A stretch of DNA of 64,000 nucleotides, from NCBI RefSeq assembly GCF_032854445.1, contig NC_088301.1, positions 33,590,402 through 33,654,401 on the forward strand, read 5' to 3'. The notes below the pieces were generated by a model. That model ran no database searches and had not been told where the DNA came from. It worked only from the letters and a program-made list of their open reading frames with translations. Position 1 is the first letter of the stretch. Each line of letters opens with the position of its first letter. This DNA is from Liolophura sinensis. Lineage: Eukaryota; Mollusca; Polyplacophora; Chitonida; Chitonidae. The translations under genes were made by a program, and so were the position numbers. Shown piece after piece: positions 60,490 through 64,000 of this stretch.

Positions 60490-60735
60490 GACCACTGACG
60501 ACTGATAATTAGGAATTAACATCATGGCACTCTATTGTTTTATGTAATTCTGCTTAAGTGATGGTGCCAAGAGGCGTGTGAGTTGCTTCTGTCTAAGTAT
60601 TTATATGAACAGTCATAGAATGGAGGCAAACTGACATGTGGTCGGATTTTACCGCTTAGGTGTGACCACTTGTTAGCTATCACACTGTAAACGCTGCTGT
60701 GGTTTTACTCTCTATGATGTAGCCACATTTTATGA
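60490..60735 (+). repeat. Diverged duplication, copy 1
   Basis: Shares the order TTTATATGAAC, GGTGTGACCA/CGTGTGACGA, TTGTTAGCTA/TTGTTAACTA and GGTTTTACTCTC/CGTTTTACTCTC with 62420-62660, plus an AATTAACAT start. Old and degenerate. Confidence 0.55.
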
Positions 60736-61073
60736 CACCTTCCGATGTGGGCGAAACCATTATTAGAGTCATAGCTTGGTTCGTATAAGAACAGGCATGT
60801 CTAAATCCTCCAAATCGATACAGGTGCTATTAATTCCCACCCCGATCACTCGACAACTGAAGAGAGTTAATGAGCGGGAGATCTCTCCTGCATGTACATG
60901 TGTTGACTGTCTAAATACTAGATACAGACTGGTAAAAGGACTGAAGCTTGTGACAAAGAATATATAGTCAGTAATTAATTGAATGTCGTGTTTGATTACT
61001 CATTGATTGAAATGCGTTGGCCAATTTATTAATGAATTAGTTGTATCGATTATCAACTCTGTGAAAGCATGTG

Positions 61074-61300
61074 GTCACCAAATACAGAAGAATTTATTGA
61101 TTGATTTATCAATAGATTGGTTCGACCATCGTGGAGGTTGCATACCTGCGTGTTCATGCGGATTTAACAAAGGGTGCTAAACCTTATACATCACCAAATA
61201 TCTTGATTGATATCTTCTCGAACTGGTAGCAAACTTGTATGTCTATGCGGAGTTTTAACAGCGGGTTCACCTTGTATCAACAAGCAAATCACATCACACC
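61074..61300 (+). repeat. Diverged two-unit tandem repeat, about 115 bp each
   Basis: TCACCAAATA, GATTGATTTATC/GATTGATATCTT, GTTCATGCGGATTTAACA/GTCTATGCGGAGTTTTAACA and AGGGTGCTAAACCTTAT/GCGGGTTCACCTTGTAT follow in the same order in both units. Confidence 0.6.
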
Positions 61301-61466
61301 AAGCAATGCACCTCAGGACGTTTTCATTATACTTGGACACTCAACAAAGCAAGCTAACATGGCGTGCTGTGGAAAATATTAGGGACATTTACAGCTGTCT
61401 TCCAAAGCTTAACCATGGATTCTGTAATCTGTATGTGGGAAGAAATCAGTCTGAATTCTGAGAATC

Positions 61467-61823
61467 TGTCTCGGATATGAGACATTCTCTGAAACCCACC
61501 CAAAACGGGAGTTCTAAGCCGTCGCCGATATGCAGCATTCTCTCAAACCCACCCTAAACGGACCCCAAAGCCGTCGCCGATATGCGACATTCTCCCAAAT
61601 CCGCCCAAAACGGAGCCCGAAGCCGTTGCCGATATGCGACATTCTCTCAAATCCGCCCAAAACGAGCCCAAAGCCGTCGCCGATATGCGGCATTCTCTCA
61701 AATCCGCCCAAAACGGAGCCCAAAGCCGTCGCCCATGTGCGACATTCTCTCAAATCCGCCCAAAACAAGTCCAAAGCCGTCGCCGATATGCGACATTCTC
61801 TCAGATCGGTCCAAAACGACTGG
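61467..61823. repeat. Minisatellite, 52/51-bp units
   Basis: Six good units begin at 61519, 61571, 61623, 61674, 61726 and 61777, with spacings 52, 52, 51, 52 and 51. A degenerate unit precedes at 61467. Each has CCGTCGCCGATATGCGACAT, then TTCTCTCAAATCCGCCCAAA. GC-richer than its surroundings. Open frames of about 100 codons on both strands are by-products of the repeat, since 52-bp steps change frame and there is no start context. Confidence 0.95.
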
Positions 61824-61993
61824 GGTGTTCCAATATAAAACACTAACATGGACAGTAAAGTTAGTTAGCAAATAGTCACTTGTAACAGCACATAAAATAA
61901 ACCTCTCATCAGTTTACATCCGATTTTATTATAACTGTTCATGTATAAAAGCTATAAAAAGTATCAGCTTACACACCTCCTGTAATATAGCAC

Positions 61994-62047
61994 TGTCGCC
62001 GAACTGACACATTCTCTTAAACCCACCGAAAACGGGAGTTCCAAAAT
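61994..62047. repeat. Isolated minisatellite unit
   Basis: One diverged unit (CTGTCGCCGAACTGACACAT, then TTAAACCCACCGAAAACGGG) lies about 170 bp after the main array. Closest to the degenerate first unit at 61467, which also ends in CGGGAGTTC. Confidence 0.8.
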
Positions 62048-62419
62048 GAGCAGAGTCCCTCAAGAAAAGGCTGTTTGTCCATTGTGAATTTTGTACTTGG
62101 AATTAGAAACGGGGAAAGCTACGAAAATATATAATTTACGAAGTTTCGCAAAAGTGTAATGACCCTGACCCCATCCACGTGATCTCAAATGCCTTATTTT
62201 AATTTACTTAAAATAATTAAATTACCATATGGCAGGGTTAGCGAGATGGAAGAATTTGCAATGAACTTGCCATCATCCCAAAACGCGTTTATACGGCTGT
62301 ACAAATAGGATCCCGTTGCTTCCGGAACCTTGGCAGAAAATGATCAGATCAAATATTATTACTGAGATGCCGCAATAACCATTCTCAGTTATGAGCTATG
62401 TTTTGGTGTGATGTGATTT

Positions 62420-62660
62420 TCAATAATTCTAGACCAGTGGTGTCTAATAAATTGCAATTAACATTTATTTTTTTTGCTTAAGCCATACATGACATTAGTA
62501 ACTTGATACTATATATTAAGGATTTATATGAACGGGGACTAAACCTTGAATGAGGTTAGTTGACAAGAGGCCGAGTTTCAGCGGCTACGTGTGACGATTG
62601 TTAACTAACATATTGTAGTCGCTGTTCTCGTTTTACTCTCCATCATCTGTGTATTCTTTT
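62420..62660 (+). repeat. Diverged duplication, copy 2
   Basis: Partner of 60490-60735. The minisatellite and the 61074 repeat lie between the two copies. Confidence 0.55.
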
Positions 62661-63589
62661 ATATTTATTCACAACATAAAACATCTTTATCAAGTCTGCT
62701 ATTGGTTTATGCTGTAATATGACAGTGCTTCTTTGTAAATCAAAAAGCATATAGAGCCAGGTCATCTCCTAATATAGCCGTGCATAGAAATAACTTACTG
62801 GTGTCTTAATTTTTAACTGTTTAAGATATAGATATAATTCAAAATGTCCTAAGTACCGATAATATATAAAGATACACAAACTTAGACTCAAACTCTTTCT
62901 AAGTATGATGACATTTTGTCCACTCGAGAGTGCTTTAAATCCACACAAAAACGAAATAACTTTCTCCGCAGACATAAGGAAACCAACATTAACCAAGTTG
63001 AAACGTGAAGAATGCTCATAAATATATACTTAAAGTAAGTCCGTGAAGTATTGACTACCATTTATCTGTAAGGCTTTAACCTTGATTTTTAGCTTTCTGC
63101 TCAAGAATATATTGACGAAAAAGGATGTAGCAAATATTGCAGATGAACTGAAAATACTAGTGATTATCCGCTTGAGCTAATATGTGATGTCGTGGTTGTT
63201 TCCCTTTGACCATAAATCATTTCAAACTTCGTAATTTCGTTTTCGTGGTTACGTCCCTTGGACCGTCAGGCACGTAAAAGCGGTAAGTGCTAAGAGTGTA
63301 AAACTGTAGCCTACAACGCTTGCGGCAACCTTGTAGTTCTTTTACCGGTACTGAGTAAGATTGAGATTAACATGGTTTAATAATATAACAGAGATTCAGC
63401 AATGCTCTTCACTGATTTCAAGTTACTTACATTTCAGCACAAAATGAGGGATAACATATAAGCCTACCGCAGAAGATAGTAATATGGATGCCGTGGGTGG
63501 TTATCTCCCTTTGACTGACTAGCACTGTCAAGTGTAACGGAACCTACTTTTATGATAGCGCAACCTAAGGAAGCCAGTTAATGTCATAA
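62661..63589. other. Intergenic, no gene seen
   Basis: A GTGGTT(G/A)TTTCCCTTTGAC-like sequence occurs at about 63193 and 63500, suggesting another old duplication. No coding region supported. Confidence 0.4.
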
Positions 63590-63790
63590 AACATTGTGCA
63601 AAAATAATCCACGTAATTACTATATAGTTTCTCGTGATTATGAGATACATTACAAATAATTACGAGAAATTGTATCACGATTACGTTATTAACGGTACCT
63701 TATATAGTTTCGAGCAATTTGAATATAATTCGTGTAACTACAAAATACTTCCCCCATGATTATCGAAAAATGTATCGTAAATACGTTACT
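63590..63790. repeat. AT-rich partly palindromic repeat cluster
   Basis: Variants of TTACGAGAAATTGTATCACG and its complement form (TTTCTCGTGATTATGAGATAC) follow one another, with CGTAATTAC/CGATTACGTTA links. Several short inverted pairs could fold into hairpins. No coding capacity. Confidence 0.6.
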
Positions 63791-64000
63791 GATTTATGGC
63801 AATGGAAAACACATCAGCTACACGGTACTGCGTGGAGACTGTACGACAGCTGCACCTGGGGCCTACGGTATATGGCTCAATAGCACTAAGATTGTACCAC
63901 AAGATTATTGACTGACATGTGCTGCGCAGCTATTGACTCTTCGGTTCTCATACCACACAATACAACAGGTGTACACAGTATATAGGAACCGCACAGTTCT

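Noticed and set aside
61514-61849. Repetitive 100-codon frames on both strands (WADLREC- or KPSPICDILSNPPKT-like)
   Set aside because: Produced by the 52/51-bp minisatellite; open in several frames at once, with no splice or start context.

Overview
This is animal nuclear DNA, AT-rich and intron-rich, with two split genes in divergent orientation. I infer a mollusc (bivalve or gastropod). Two families of tRNA-headed SINEs are present, one ending in a TTCTTGAGTACGGCGTAAAA-type tail and the other in a CGACGTTAAACCCCAAGCAC plus (CACT)n tail. From memory, tails of this type are common in molluscan genomes. No species can be named from the sequence alone.

Left part, positions 1 to about 18,000, minus strand: an orthologue of vertebrate RAVER1/RAVER2 (ribonucleoprotein PTB-binding proteins). 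I could place 16 coding exons with consistent splice sites and phases. Exons 1-5 encode three RRM domains. Exons 6-9 encode a disordered linker carrying a PTB-docking-type GLLGPAP motif and three SLLG motifs. Exon 9 ends with a copy of a short LLPxP module, and exons 10-16 each carry one more (exon 13 has LLPTI). All borders from exon 8/9 onward are phase 0. This exon array looks like serial tandem duplication and is the most unusual structure in the window. The terminal exon was not found, so the gene may run off the left edge.

Positions 18,003 to 19,784 hold the shared 5' region. From 19,785 to 50,607 on the plus strand lies an orthologue of TESK1/TESK2, the LIMK/TESK-family kinase that phosphorylates cofilin. 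It has 10 coding exons and predicts 753 residues. All core kinase residues are present. Introns are about 8.1, 11.6 and 5.9 kb at the 5' end of the kinase domain and short after that. Both products have vertebrate relatives linked to actin biology: RAVER1 binds vinculin and alpha-actinin, and TESK acts on cofilin. Their divergent pairing may therefore matter, though this is inference.

The introns and the right-hand 13 kb hold mobile and repetitive DNA: about nine SINE copies of family A and three of family B (three copies with clear target-site duplications), a pair of 201-bp MITE-like elements with inverted ends, a dispersed unclassified repeat with about five copies, a 52/51-bp minisatellite at 61.5 kb, several local duplications, and an AT-rich partly palindromic cluster at 63.6 kb. 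I saw no convincing protein gene between 50.6 and 64 kb, and no rRNA, CRISPR or functional tRNA gene.
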